From Cytophagales bacterium (GTDB taxonomy: Bacteria > Bacteroidota > Bacteroidia > Cytophagales > Microscillaceae): a DNA stretch of 48,337 bases. The DNA lies in NCBI GenBank assembly GCA_013298075.1, contig JAAFJG010000031.1, forward strand, positions 1-48,337. Direction: 5' to 3'. A model generated the notes under the pieces. It did no database searches. It saw only the letters and a program-made list of their open reading frames with translations, and was not told where the DNA came from. Position 1 is the stretch's first letter. Every line of letters starts with the position of its first letter. The position numbers were made by a program, and so were the translations under genes. Shown here piece by piece: positions 7,548 through 16,469 of this stretch.

Positions 7548-7925
7548 TTATTTAATTGCTTCTTCCATTTCTTCTTTATTACTATTTTTTTCTTCGGTTT
7601 GAGATTTTCCTTGTTGTTTTCTTCGAGTGGCTTCGATAGAAATAGCGGCTCTTTCAAACGTTAATTTTATATTTTTATCTGCTTGAATAACCACAGTTGT
7701 ATCCGTTAAACTAATAATTTTTCCGTGCAAACCGCCAATCGTAACAATATCATCATTGACTTTGATACTTGCTCTAAATTTTTGTACATCTTTTTGTTTG
7801 CGTTGTTGTGGCAAAATCATAAAAAGATAAAAAACAATCATAATACCACCAATCAATAACAGTTGTGGTAAAAGTCCGCCACCATTATTAGCGCCTGCTA
7901 ATAAAATTAAATTAAGATTAAACAT
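7548..7925 (-). CDS. yajC: Preprotein translocase subunit YajC
   Basis: A 125-residue small membrane protein, the accessory subunit of the SecDF-YajC complex that assists Sec-dependent export. It has one transmembrane helix (about residues 18-39, LLPQLLLIGGIMIVFYLFM). The family signature PQQRKQKDVQKFRASIKVNDDIVTIGGLHGKI follows in pieces (residues 41-71: PQQRKQK, then GDxVTTGG-like NDDIVTIGG). The C-terminal 25 residues are charged and low-complexity (RKQQGKSQTEEKN), a common extension. A -7 type box (TAAATTTG on the minus strand, 7957-7964) lies upstream. secDF is not in the window. Confidence 0.93.
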   Translation of the reverse strand: MFNLNLILLAGANNGGGLLPQLLLIGGIMIVFYLFMILPQQRKQKDVQKFRASIKVNDDIVTIGGLHGKIISLTDTTVVIQADKNIKLTFERAAISIEATRRKQQGKSQTEEKNSNKEEMEEAIK

Positions 7926-7956
7926 ATTTTTTTTATTATAAATATAAAACTGAGTG

Positions 7957-7964
7957 CAAATTTA
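7957..7964 (-). promoter_or_regulatory. Putative -7 box of yajC
   Basis: TAAATTTG on the minus strand matches the Bacteroidota TAnnTTTG box, 32 bases before the yajC ATG. No convincing -33 TTG partner is seen. Confidence 0.45.
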
Positions 7965-7981
7965 AAGTATTTTTTATTGAA

Positions 7982-9001
7982 TTACAAATTTTTTTCCTCT
8001 TGATATAAAAATTGTAAAAGACTTTGTCCGACTGCTTTCAAAGTTTCTTTGTCAATAATTTTCATATTATCATCAGAAGTGTGATGATAAGGAGCAAAAA
8101 ATGACTCTTGATTATTTTCATCAAATTGAATAATATCAAGCATCGGAATTTTTGCAATTTCATTCACATAACTATGGTCGTCTGTGATAGCAGGACTATT
8201 TTTTTGTATAAAATATTTTTGAAAACCAGCTTTATTGGCAACTTTCCAAAACTTTTCGGTTAAGTCTCCCGCATATTTCAAAGAAGTTCCTTCTTTAAAA
8301 AATTTGGCATTTTTTGCCCCAACCATATCTAATAAAATACCATAATAAGCATTATAATCGGCTTTATGTTTGTTTTTTGCCCAATATTGTGAGCCTAAAC
8401 ACCACGTATCTTGTTTGCCATTTTTGCTTCCTTCGGGTTGTCCTTGGTCTTCACTATCAAAGAAAATAATATCAACACCAATATCCAATTTTTTGTCTGT
8501 ATTTTTTAATACTCTTGCTATTTCTAATAAAATTCCTACGCCACTTCCACCGTCATTTGCACCATCGATGGCTTTGTATTTGGTCGTATCTTTTTGTTCT
8601 TTGTCGTTGAATGCTCTTGCGTCCCAGTGGGCTGCTAATAAAATTCTTTTGGCTGCTTTTGGATTAAAACTTCCTATAATATTGCTCGATTTTAATACTA
8701 AACCATCATATCTTTTGGCATCAAATTTTTGAATTTCTGTTTCGAAACCATATTTTTCTAAAGTTTTGGCTAGATATTCGGCACATTTTTGATGTGGAAT
8801 AGAGTTAGGAGTTCTTGCGCCAAAATCTACTTGTTTTTGAATAAATAGATAAGAAGAATCTGCATTAAATTCGGGAGCAGGTTTTAAAACTATTTTTTCT
8901 TCTTCTGTATTGAGGCTACTTTCTTTGGGTGCGTCTGTGCAAGAAGATAAATAAAAAGCAAATAAATAGAAACAATAATAAATAAATATACGATTTTTCA
9001 T
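7982..9001 (-). CDS. M28 family metallopeptidase lipoprotein
   Basis: A 339-residue lipoprotein from the ATG at 9001. The signal peptide ends in the lipobox LSSC (C21), so the protein should be anchored in the cell envelope. The catalytic domain is M28 aminopeptidase / glutaminyl-cyclase-like. The zinc and catalytic residues appear in order: H in AAHWDAR, D in IDGANDGGSGVG, E-D in FFDSEDQGQ, D in LLDMVGAKN and H in ITDDHSYVN. The FFDSEDQG and WCLGSQYWA blocks resemble bacterial relatives of glutaminyl-peptide cyclotransferases, so the enzyme could be a peptidase or a cyclase. A longer reading to 9109 adds 36 residues without a signal peptide and overlaps the -7 box at 9015-9022, so I reject it. 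Confidence 0.85.
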   Translation of the reverse strand: MKNRIFIYYCFYLFAFYLSSCTDAPKESSLNTEEEKIVLKPAPEFNADSSYLFIQKQVDFGARTPNSIPHQKCAEYLAKTLEKYGFETEIQKFDAKRYDGLVLKSSNIIGSFNPKAAKRILLAAHWDARAFNDKEQKDTTKYKAIDGANDGGSGVGILLEIARVLKNTDKKLDIGVDIIFFDSEDQGQPEGSKNGKQDTWCLGSQYWAKNKHKADYNAYYGILLDMVGAKNAKFFKEGTSLKYAGDLTEKFWKVANKAGFQKYFIQKNSPAITDDHSYVNEIAKIPMLDIIQFDENNQESFFAPYHHTSDDNMKIIDKETLKAVGQSLLQFLYQEEKNL

Positions 9002-9014
9002 GACTTTTTTTCTG

Positions 9015-9022
9015 CAAATATA
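9015..9022 (-). promoter_or_regulatory. Putative -7 box of the M28 peptidase gene
   Basis: TATATTTG on the minus strand, 14 bases before the ATG at 9001, matches TAnnTTTG. It argues for the shorter gene start. No -33 TTG is evident. Confidence 0.5.
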
Positions 9023-9246
9023 AAGCATAATTGATAAAAAATAATATTTTTTGGTATTTTTAACGATAAGAAATACAAAACAAAATTTGAATGTTAAAAA
9101 ATCATTCATTTAATTCGATAAAAATCTTTATTTTTGAAACTCCACGAAAAAGTTATGCTAAATTTTTACAGGGTTTTCGTTAGTTTTTAAAAATAATTTT
9201 ATAATAATTTGTAAATAATTATAAAAATTTAACCAAAAAAATATTA

Positions 9247-9547
9247 AGGGACTAAGTAGAAAATATTATACCCAAAAAAACTCCCTCACCTTTGGGCTGG
9301 GCTGGGGTCAGTGTTGTTAAATTCTTTTTTTTTAACAAGTAAAATAGAAATTAACTTGTATAATATTCTGTAAAAAATCTATAATTTTTTGAAAATCTTA
9401 TAGATTTGGCAAATTATATTTTGATTTGTAAAATAATTTACCTGACAAATATTAGAACTTAACAACACTGCCCTAACCCTCCCCAGCGGTGAGAGAACTA
9501 AAAATAGGTTTTTTTGAGTAGGTAGTTTATTTTTTAGATGCTCCTTA
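9247..9547 (+). mobile_element. ~300-bp hairpin MITE, copy 1
   Basis: The element recurs in inverted orientation at 21873-22176 with high similarity. It is internally palindromic. The left arm carries CTCCCTCACC and CAGTGTTGTTAA; the right arm carries the matching TTAACAACACTG and GGTGAGAGA. The centre is a TCTATAA...TTATAGA apex near 9394, so the whole element can fold into one long stem. There is no coding capacity. It is inferred to be a non-autonomous element moved by an unknown transposase. Confidence 0.8.
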
Positions 9548-9731
9548 ACCAAATAGTTATGCAAAATTAATTCTCATTTTTTAGCATAGTTCTATTGTTC
9601 ATCTTCAAATATTTTATATATCTTCAAAAAATAAATATCTGTGATTTTAAAAATAAAAACAATTTTTTTATCTTTTACATATTTTTATATTTTTTTTGCT
9701 CATTTTATTTTAAAAAGTAATATTTTTTTGT

Positions 9732-9739
9732 TATTTTTG
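9732..9739 (+). promoter_or_regulatory. Putative -7 box, type IIG gene 1
   Basis: TATTTTTG lies 31 bases before the ATG. The identical box and leader precede the second copy (13132-13139). No clear -33 TTG is visible at the expected distance. Confidence 0.45.
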
Positions 9740-9770
9740 CCAAAAATAAATCATCAAAAAAATAGTTCAA

Positions 9771-12700
9771 ATGTTTGCACAAAATAATATTTTTTCTTCT
9801 AAATTTTTACAAGAAAATAGAATCGAAATTAAACAATTTTTTTCTAAAATACAAAATTTAGAAAATAAAGTAAAAATATTACTCGATTGGTACAACGAAC
9901 TAAAAAGCGGAAAAGTAGCACAACGCACAGAAGAACAACAAAAAAGCGAATTTTTAGAAAAAATATTTGTACAAGTGCTTGATTATCAAGGCAATGCAAA
10001 CGATTGGAAATTAGAAAAAGAATATAAATTACCTGATGGCTCAATCGCAGATAGTTTATTGGGTTTTTTTGGAGTGCAAAAAAAACCTTTGATAAAAGTT
10101 GCTATCGAAATAAAAAGATTACACATCGATTTGGATAAAGCACAAAATCAAAGATTCGATAAATTTACGCCTGTCCAACAAGGTTTTCATTACGCACAAC
10201 AAGCACCTGCGAGTTGTGATTGGGTAATTGTGAGTAATCTGGACGAAATTCGGTTGTATTATGCCAAAGATTATAATCGATATGAAAGTTTTTTGTTCCA
10301 CGAATTGTTGTTAGATATGGATAGTCAAGAAAAAAATATAGGCAAAAGATTTCCCAATCTATCTAAATTTTTCTTCTTATTATCTTACGGAAATCTATAT
10401 AATGTTACGAGCAATACAGATTTAGAATCGATGCCAATTACCAAAAAATTGTATCAATATCGAATCAAAAGACTCGAAGATATTTCTACCGCTTTTTATA
10501 ATGAATACAAACAATATAGGCAAAAACTATATTTACATATCAAAAAACAAAATAAAACACTTAATTTAGACGAAGAAAATTGTTTTTATTTGGCGTATAA
10601 AATTTTTGATAGATTGATTTTTATGCAATTTGCACAAGAAACTGAAATTGTCAATCGCAAAGTTTTAAAAGATTTTGTTTTATTAGTCAAAAATTTACCT
10701 TCTAATTTGCCTATGTTTTGGACAAATATAAAGGCAATTTTTAAGTCTTTTGATGAAGGATACAAAAATGATATTCCACCTTTTAATGGCGAACTTTTTA
10801 AACCTATTGACATTTTAGAACAAATAGAAGTTCAAAATGATATTTTAACAGAAATTACAGATTTTTTAGAAAAGTATGACTTTAAAGACGAACTAAAAGT
10901 CGATATTTTGGGACATATTTTTGAACAATCTATTGCTGATGTAGCGCATTTTGAAAATATATCTACCCAAAATCTAAGAACAAAAGATGGCGTATTTTAT
11001 ACTCCCGAACACATTACGGATTTTATTATTCAAGAAACATTAGTTAAATATTTGCAAGAAGAAAAAGAAAAAATTTATCAAGATTTATGCATAGATTTTT
11101 TGAGTGAAATCGAGCAGGATTTTGATAGATGGAAAGAAGAAAATTTTAATTTTACGCACACACAAGCGATAGAAATATACGCCGATTTTTTTCAAAAATA
11201 TAAAAATGTATTGCAAAATATAAAAATTTTAGACCCTGCTTGTGGTTCAGGTGCTTTTTTGACTAAAATTTTTGATTATTTATTAAAAGAAAATTTAATC
11301 ATAGAAAAAGAATTAAACAAATTTGAAAATAAAATGTATGAACAATTTTTTGAGCATAAAAATAGCAATACAACTATCAAAAAACCAAAAATAAAACTCA
11401 ATAAATCACAAGCAAATGCTTTATTTTTTGAAGAAGAAATAAAAATCAACACAGAAAAGAAAAAAATGGCAAATATAGGTCGCCAAATTTTGCTCAATAA
11501 TATTTTTGGAACAGACATCAATAGAGAAAGTATCGAAATTACTAAACTTTCGCTTTGGCTCAAAACCGCCAATAGATACGGAGTTACGTTGGCAAATTTG
11601 CAAAATAATATTCAACAAGGAAATTCATTAATCGAAGATAAAAATATAGATAAAAGGGCTTTTGACTGGAAAAATCAACAATTTGACGTGATTATTGGCA
11701 ATCCACCTTATTTTTCGATTTCTATTCAAGATGATTATTTTTTGAATTATTATCAAAAAAACTTTAAAGTTTTTGAAAGAACGACAGATATTTATTGCTT
11801 ATTTTTTGAGAAAGCATTACAATTATTAAAACCAAACGGCGTTTTGGGTTATATCACCTCGAAACAATGGACGAATACAAATTATGGCAAAAAACTAAGA
11901 AATTTTTTAGTAGAAAATGCCAATCCAACGCTTTTTATTGATTTTAATGGCATCAAAATTTTTAAAGATGCGACTGTTGATTCTTCGATTTTGATTATCA
12001 AACAAGAAAAATGTACTTTTCAAATGCGCGCGTGTTCGTTGCCCAATGATTTTAATCTCAAAGAAAATAATATCAAAGAATATGCAGACGCAAATTTGAT
12101 ATGGTTGAAAGATTTGAAAGCAGAAAAATGGACTATCGCCCAAGAAAATGTATTAAATCTACAACAAAAAATAAAAAATATTGGCTCTTTTTTCAAAGAT
12201 TGGGATGCAAAAATTAATTATGGTATAAAAACAGGTCTGAACGAGGCTTTTATTATTGATGAAAATAAAAAAAATGAATTGATAAAAAAAGACAAAAAAA
12301 GTGCAGAATTACTGATGCCACTTTTGCGTGGGCGTGATGTGCATCAATACGAAAAAAAATGTGCAAATTTATGGGTAATTTGTACTTTTCCAGCAAAAAA
12401 AATCAATATAGATGATTATAAAGCGATTAAACAGCATTTTATAGATTTTGGGAAACATAAATTAGAACAAACAGGTGAAGAAGGAAGTAGAAAAAAAACT
12501 ACTAATAAATGGTTTGAAACTCAAGACGCAACAGGTTATTGGGTACATTTTTCATCGCCAAAAATTATTTATCCCGAAACCACGAGTCGAGGTTTTGATT
12601 TTTATTTGGATAAAGAAGGAATTTATATCGATAAAACTTGTTTTATGATCACAGGCGAACATTTAACTTTTTTAAACGGCATTTTAACTTCTTCTTTGAT

Positions 12701-12986
12701 GGATTGGTATTTGAAAAAAGAAATACGAACTTTGGGAAAAACAGGTTTTCAATATTCAAAACAATATATGGAAAATATTCCTTTGCCAATTTTATCTGAT
12801 TTGAATCAACATTTATATCAAAAAATGACAGAAATAACAGAAAAATTAATCGAACTCACCAACCAAAAACAAAAAAATACTCCACCATTTTATCAACTCA
12901 AAAATGAATTAGATGCGTTGGTTTTTAAAATGTATGATGTAAATGAACAAGAAAAAGAAATAATTTTAGCGAGTTTGAAAGTGTAA
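9771..12986 (+). CDS. Type IIG restriction-modification enzyme, copy 1
   Basis: A 1071-residue single-chain restriction endonuclease and adenine methyltransferase of the Eco57I-like class. An N-terminal PD-(D/E)xK-like nuclease region is visible (about 55-165), with candidate residues D94, E113 and K115 (AIEIKR). A helical linker follows. The N6-adenine methylase core has DPACGSGAF (motif I, 488-496) and NPPY (motif IV, 644-647). A C-terminal target-recognition region with a TaqI-like specificity layout covers about 800-1071. The protein should cut and methylate its own DNA target without separate subunits. It is followed 184 bases later by a near-identical copy. The main difference is residues 864-930, inside the recognition region. 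The nuclease residues appear intact, so the enzyme is probably active. The target sequence cannot be read off. Confidence 0.88.
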   Translation: MFAQNNIFSSKFLQENRIEIKQFFSKIQNLENKVKILLDWYNELKSGKVAQRTEEQQKSEFLEKIFVQVLDYQGNANDWKLEKEYKLPDGSIADSLLGFFGVQKKPLIKVAIEIKRLHIDLDKAQNQRFDKFTPVQQGFHYAQQAPASCDWVIVSNLDEIRLYYAKDYNRYESFLFHELLLDMDSQEKNIGKRFPNLSKFFFLLSYGNLYNVTSNTDLESMPITKKLYQYRIKRLEDISTAFYNEYKQYRQKLYLHIKKQNKTLNLDEENCFYLAYKIFDRLIFMQFAQETEIVNRKVLKDFVLLVKNLPSNLPMFWTNIKAIFKSFDEGYKNDIPPFNGELFKPIDILEQIEVQNDILTEITDFLEKYDFKDELKVDILGHIFEQSIADVAHFENISTQNLRTKDGVFYTPEHITDFIIQETLVKYLQEEKEKIYQDLCIDFLSEIEQDFDRWKEENFNFTHTQAIEIYADFFQKYKNVLQNIKILDPACGSGAFLTKIFDYLLKENLIIEKELNKFENKMYEQFFEHKNSNTTIKKPKIKLNKSQANALFFEEEIKINTEKKKMANIGRQILLNNIFGTDINRESIEITKLSLWLKTANRYGVTLANLQNNIQQGNSLIEDKNIDKRAFDWKNQQFDVIIGNPPYFSISIQDDYFLNYYQKNFKVFERTTDIYCLFFEKALQLLKPNGVLGYITSKQWTNTNYGKKLRNFLVENANPTLFIDFNGIKIFKDATVDSSILIIKQEKCTFQMRACSLPNDFNLKENNIKEYADANLIWLKDLKAEKWTIAQENVLNLQQKIKNIGSFFKDWDAKINYGIKTGLNEAFIIDENKKNELIKKDKKSAELLMPLLRGRDVHQYEKKCANLWVICTFPAKKINIDDYKAIKQHFIDFGKHKLEQTGEEGSRKKTTNKWFETQDATGYWVHFSSPKIIYPETTSRGFDFYLDKEGIYIDKTCFMITGEHLTFLNGILTSSLMDWYLKKEIRTLGKTGFQYSKQYMENIPLPILSDLNQHLYQKMTEITEKLIELTNQKQKNTPPFYQLKNELDALVFKMYDVNEQEKEIILASLKV

Positions 12987-13073
12987 AATAGTAATCGTAC
13001 AAAATAAAAGTATAAAAATATTTTATGATAAATAAAGTTGTAACGAGTTTGGAACAGCATCATAATTTTTCGC

Positions 13074-13170
13074 CTTTTACATATTTTTCAAATTTTTACT
13101 CATTTTATTTTAAAAAGTAATGTTTTTTTGTTATTTTTGCCAAAAATAAATCATCAAAAAAATAGTTCAA
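13074..13170 (+). repeat. Duplicated upstream leader of the type IIG genes
   Basis: From CTTTTACATATTTTT to the ATG this segment repeats 9671-9770 with few changes. The last 50 bases, including the TATTTTTG box (13132-13139), are nearly identical. This places the left edge of the tandem duplication about 100 bases before each start codon. The repeat period is 3400 bases. Confidence 0.8.
13132..13139 (+). promoter_or_regulatory. Putative -7 box, type IIG gene 2
   Basis: TATTTTTG, duplicated with the leader, lies 31 bases before the ATG. If functional, both copies carry their own promoter. Confidence 0.45.
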
Positions 13171-16100
13171 ATGTTTGCACAAAATAATATTTTTTCTTCT
13201 AAATTTTTACAAGAAAATAGAATCGAAATTAAACAATTTTTTTCTAAAATACAAAACTTAGAAAATAAAGTAAAAATATTACTCGATTGGTACAACGAAC
13301 TAAAAAGCGGAAAAGTAGCACAACGGACAGAAGAACAACAAAAAAGCGAATTTTTAGAAAAAATATTTGTACAAGTGCTTGATTATCAAGGCAATGCAAA
13401 CGATTGGAAATTAGAAAAAGAATATAAATTACCTGATGGCTCAATAGCAGATAGTTTATTAGGATTTTTTGGAGTGCAAAAAAAACCTTTGATAAAAGTT
13501 GCTATCGAAATAAAAAGATTACACATCGATTTGGATAAAGCACAAAATCAAAGATTCGATAAATTTACGCCCGTCCAACAAGGTTTTCATTACGCACAAC
13601 AAACACCCGCGACTTGTGATTGGGTAATTGTGAGTAATCTGGACGAAATTCGATTGTATTATGCCAAAGATTATAATCGATATGAAAGTTTTTTATTTCA
13701 CGAATTGTTGTTAGATATGGATAGTCAAGAAAAAAATATAGGCAAAAGATTTCCCAATCTATCTAAATTTTTCTTCTTATTATCCTACGGAAATCTATAC
13801 AATGTTACGAGCAATACAGATTTAGAATCGATGCCAATTACCAAAAAATTGTATCAATATCGAATCAAAAGACTCGAAGATATTTCTACCGCTTTTTATA
13901 ATGAATACAAACAATATAGGCAAAAACTATATTTACATATCAAAAAACAAAATAAAACACTTAATTTAGACGAAGAAAATTGTTTTTATTTGGCGTATAA
14001 AATTTTTGATAGATTGATTTTTATGCAATTTGCACAAGAAACTGAAATTGTCAATCGCAAAGTTTTAAAAGATTTTGTTTTATTAGTCAAAAATTTACCT
14101 TCTAATTTGCCTATGTTTTGGACAAATATAAAGGCAATTTTTAAGTCTTTTGATGAAGGATACAAAAATGATATTCCACCTTTTAATGGCGAACTTTTTA
14201 AACCTATTGACATTTTAGAACAAATAGAAGTTCAAAATGATATTTTAACAGAAATTACAGATTTTTTAGAAAAGTATGACTTTAAAGACGAACTAAAAGT
14301 CGATATTTTGGGACATATTTTTGAACAATCTATTGCTGATGTAGCGCATTTTGAAAATATATCTACCCAAAATCTAAGAACAAAAGATGGCGTATTTTAT
14401 ACTCCCGAACACATTACGGATTTTATTATTCAAGAAACATTAGTTAAATATTTGCAAGAAGAAAAAGAAAAAATTTATCAAGATTTATGCATAGATTTTT
14501 TGAGTGAAATCGAGCAGGATTTTGATAGATGGAAAGAAGAAAATTTTAATTTTACGCACACACAAGCGATAGAAATATACGCCGATTTTTTTCAAAAATA
14601 TAAAAATGTATTGCAAAATATAAAAATTTTAGACCCTGCTTGTGGTTCAGGTGCTTTTTTGACTAAAATTTTTGATTATTTATTAAAAGAAAATTTAATC
14701 ATAGAAAAAGAATTAAACAAATTTGAAAATAAAATGTATGAACAATTTTTTGAGCATAAAAATAGCAATACAACTATCAAAAAACCAAAAATAAAACTCA
14801 ATAAATCACAAGCAAATGCTTTATTTTTTGAAGAAGAAATAAAAATCAACACAGAAAAGAAAAAAATGGCAAATATAGGTCGCCAAATTTTGCTCAATAA
14901 TATTTTTGGAACAGACATCAATAGAGAAAGTATCGAAATTACTAAACTTTCGCTTTGGCTCAAAACCGCCAATAGATACGGAGTTACGTTGGCAAATTTG
15001 CAAAATAATATTCAACAAGGAAATTCATTAATCGAAGATAAAAATATAGATAAAAGGGCTTTTGACTGGAAAAATCAACAATTTGACGTGATTATTGGCA
15101 ATCCACCTTATTTTTCGATTTCTATTCAAGATGATTATTTTTTGAATTATTATCAAAAAAACTTTAAAGTTTTTGAAAGAACGACAGATATTTATTGCTT
15201 ATTTTTTGAGAAAGCATTACAATTATTAAAACCAAACGGCGTTTTGGGTTATATCACCTCGAAACAATGGACGAATACAAATTATGGCAAAAAACTAAGA
15301 AATTTTTTAGTAGAAAATGCCAATCCAACGCTTTTTATTGATTTTAATGGCATCAAAATTTTTAAAGATGCGACTGTTGATTCTTCGATTTTGATTATCA
15401 AACAAGAAAAATGTACTTTTCAAATGCGCGCGTGTTCGTTGCCCAATGATTTTAATCTCAAAGAAAATAATATCAAAGAATATGCAGACGCAAATTTGAT
15501 ATGGTTGAAAGATTTGAAAGCAGAAAAATGGACTATCGCCCAAGAAAATGTATTAAATCTACAACAAAAAATAAAAAATATTGGCTCTTTTTTCAAAGAT
15601 TGGGATATAAAAATTAATTATGGTATAAAAACAGGTTTAAACGAGGCTTTTATTATTGATGAAAATAAAAAAAATGAATTGATAAAAAAAGACAAAAAAA
15701 GTGCAGAACTACTTATGCCACTTTTGCGTGGGCGTGATGTGCATCAATACGAAAAAAAATGGGCAAATTTATATTTAATTCTCACCAAAAATGGAGTGAA
15801 TATTCAAAATTATAAAGCAATTTTTGAACATTTAAAAACATTTGGAGAAAGTATTAAAAATCGTTCAGACCAAGGCGAAAATTGGTGGAATTTGCGGGCT
15901 TGTAGTTATTATGATAAATTTTTGGAAGAAAAAATTATTTATCCCGAAACTACGAGTCGAGGTTTTGATTTTTATTTGGATAAAGAAGGAATTTATATTG
16001 ATAAAACTTGTTTTATGATGACAGGCGAACATTTAACTTTTTTAAACGGCATTTTAACTTCTTCTTTGATGGATTGGTATTTGAAAAAAGAAATACGAAC

Positions 16101-16356
16101 TTTGGGAAAAACAGGTTTTCAATATTCAAAACAATATATGGAAAATATTCCTTTGCCAATTTTATCTGATTTAAATCAACATTTATATCAAAAAATGACA
16201 GAAATAACAGAAAAACTAATCGAACTCACCAACCAAAAACAAAAAAATACTCCACCATTTTATCAACTCAAAAACGAATTAGATGCGTTGGTTTTTAAAA
16301 TGTATGATGTAAATGAACAAGAAAAAGATATAATTTTGGCTACTTTGAAAGTGTAA
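13171..16356 (+). CDS. Type IIG restriction-modification enzyme, copy 2
   Basis: A 1061-residue tandem paralogue of the preceding gene with the same nuclease residues (D94, E113, K115), methylase motifs (DPACGSGAF 488-496, NPPY 644-647) and C-terminal end. Outside the recognition segment I find only about six amino-acid changes (A145T, S148T and A818I-type, plus I-to-M and two at the extreme C-terminus). Residues 864-920 are unrelated in detail to 864-930 of copy 1 and ten residues shorter; both copies rejoin at KIIYPETTSRGF. The copy should therefore recognise a different DNA target. No frameshift or stop is present, so both genes are intact. It ends 113 bases before the RNase Z gene. Confidence 0.88.
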   Translation: MFAQNNIFSSKFLQENRIEIKQFFSKIQNLENKVKILLDWYNELKSGKVAQRTEEQQKSEFLEKIFVQVLDYQGNANDWKLEKEYKLPDGSIADSLLGFFGVQKKPLIKVAIEIKRLHIDLDKAQNQRFDKFTPVQQGFHYAQQTPATCDWVIVSNLDEIRLYYAKDYNRYESFLFHELLLDMDSQEKNIGKRFPNLSKFFFLLSYGNLYNVTSNTDLESMPITKKLYQYRIKRLEDISTAFYNEYKQYRQKLYLHIKKQNKTLNLDEENCFYLAYKIFDRLIFMQFAQETEIVNRKVLKDFVLLVKNLPSNLPMFWTNIKAIFKSFDEGYKNDIPPFNGELFKPIDILEQIEVQNDILTEITDFLEKYDFKDELKVDILGHIFEQSIADVAHFENISTQNLRTKDGVFYTPEHITDFIIQETLVKYLQEEKEKIYQDLCIDFLSEIEQDFDRWKEENFNFTHTQAIEIYADFFQKYKNVLQNIKILDPACGSGAFLTKIFDYLLKENLIIEKELNKFENKMYEQFFEHKNSNTTIKKPKIKLNKSQANALFFEEEIKINTEKKKMANIGRQILLNNIFGTDINRESIEITKLSLWLKTANRYGVTLANLQNNIQQGNSLIEDKNIDKRAFDWKNQQFDVIIGNPPYFSISIQDDYFLNYYQKNFKVFERTTDIYCLFFEKALQLLKPNGVLGYITSKQWTNTNYGKKLRNFLVENANPTLFIDFNGIKIFKDATVDSSILIIKQEKCTFQMRACSLPNDFNLKENNIKEYADANLIWLKDLKAEKWTIAQENVLNLQQKIKNIGSFFKDWDIKINYGIKTGLNEAFIIDENKKNELIKKDKKSAELLMPLLRGRDVHQYEKKWANLYLILTKNGVNIQNYKAIFEHLKTFGESIKNRSDQGENWWNLRACSYYDKFLEEKIIYPETTSRGFDFYLDKEGIYIDKTCFMMTGEHLTFLNGILTSSLMDWYLKKEIRTLGKTGFQYSKQYMENIPLPILSDLNQHLYQKMTEITEKLIELTNQKQKNTPPFYQLKNELDALVFKMYDVNEQEKDIILATLKV

Positions 16357-16401
16357 ATAAATTAAATAAACACCACAAAATATTTTTTATTCCTTCAAAA
16401 A

Positions 16402-16433
16402 ATTGTTTTATTTCAATAAATTTATTACTTTTG
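16402..16433 (+). promoter_or_regulatory. Promoter of rnz
   Basis: ATTG (16402-16405), a 20-base spacer and TACTTTTG (16426-16433) match the Bacteroidota -33/-7 consensus. The box ends 36 bases before the ATG at 16470. Confidence 0.7.
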
Positions 16434-16469
16434 TAGTCTGAATACATAGATTTTTTAAACATTTTTTAT

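Larger units (their letters stand above)
9002..9770. other. Intergenic region containing a hairpin MITE
   Basis: No gene is supported. The middle (9247-9547) is the ~300-bp hairpin element. Flanks are A/T-rich, with scattered short stem-loops around TTATGC/GCATA motifs at 9151 and 9556-9590. From about 9671 the sequence is shared with the upstream region of the second type IIG gene (13074 onward). Confidence 0.6.

Noticed and set aside
9379-9564. 61-residue minus-strand frame inside the ~300-bp element
   Set aside because: It lies within a palindromic non-coding element, and the protein has no recognisable features.
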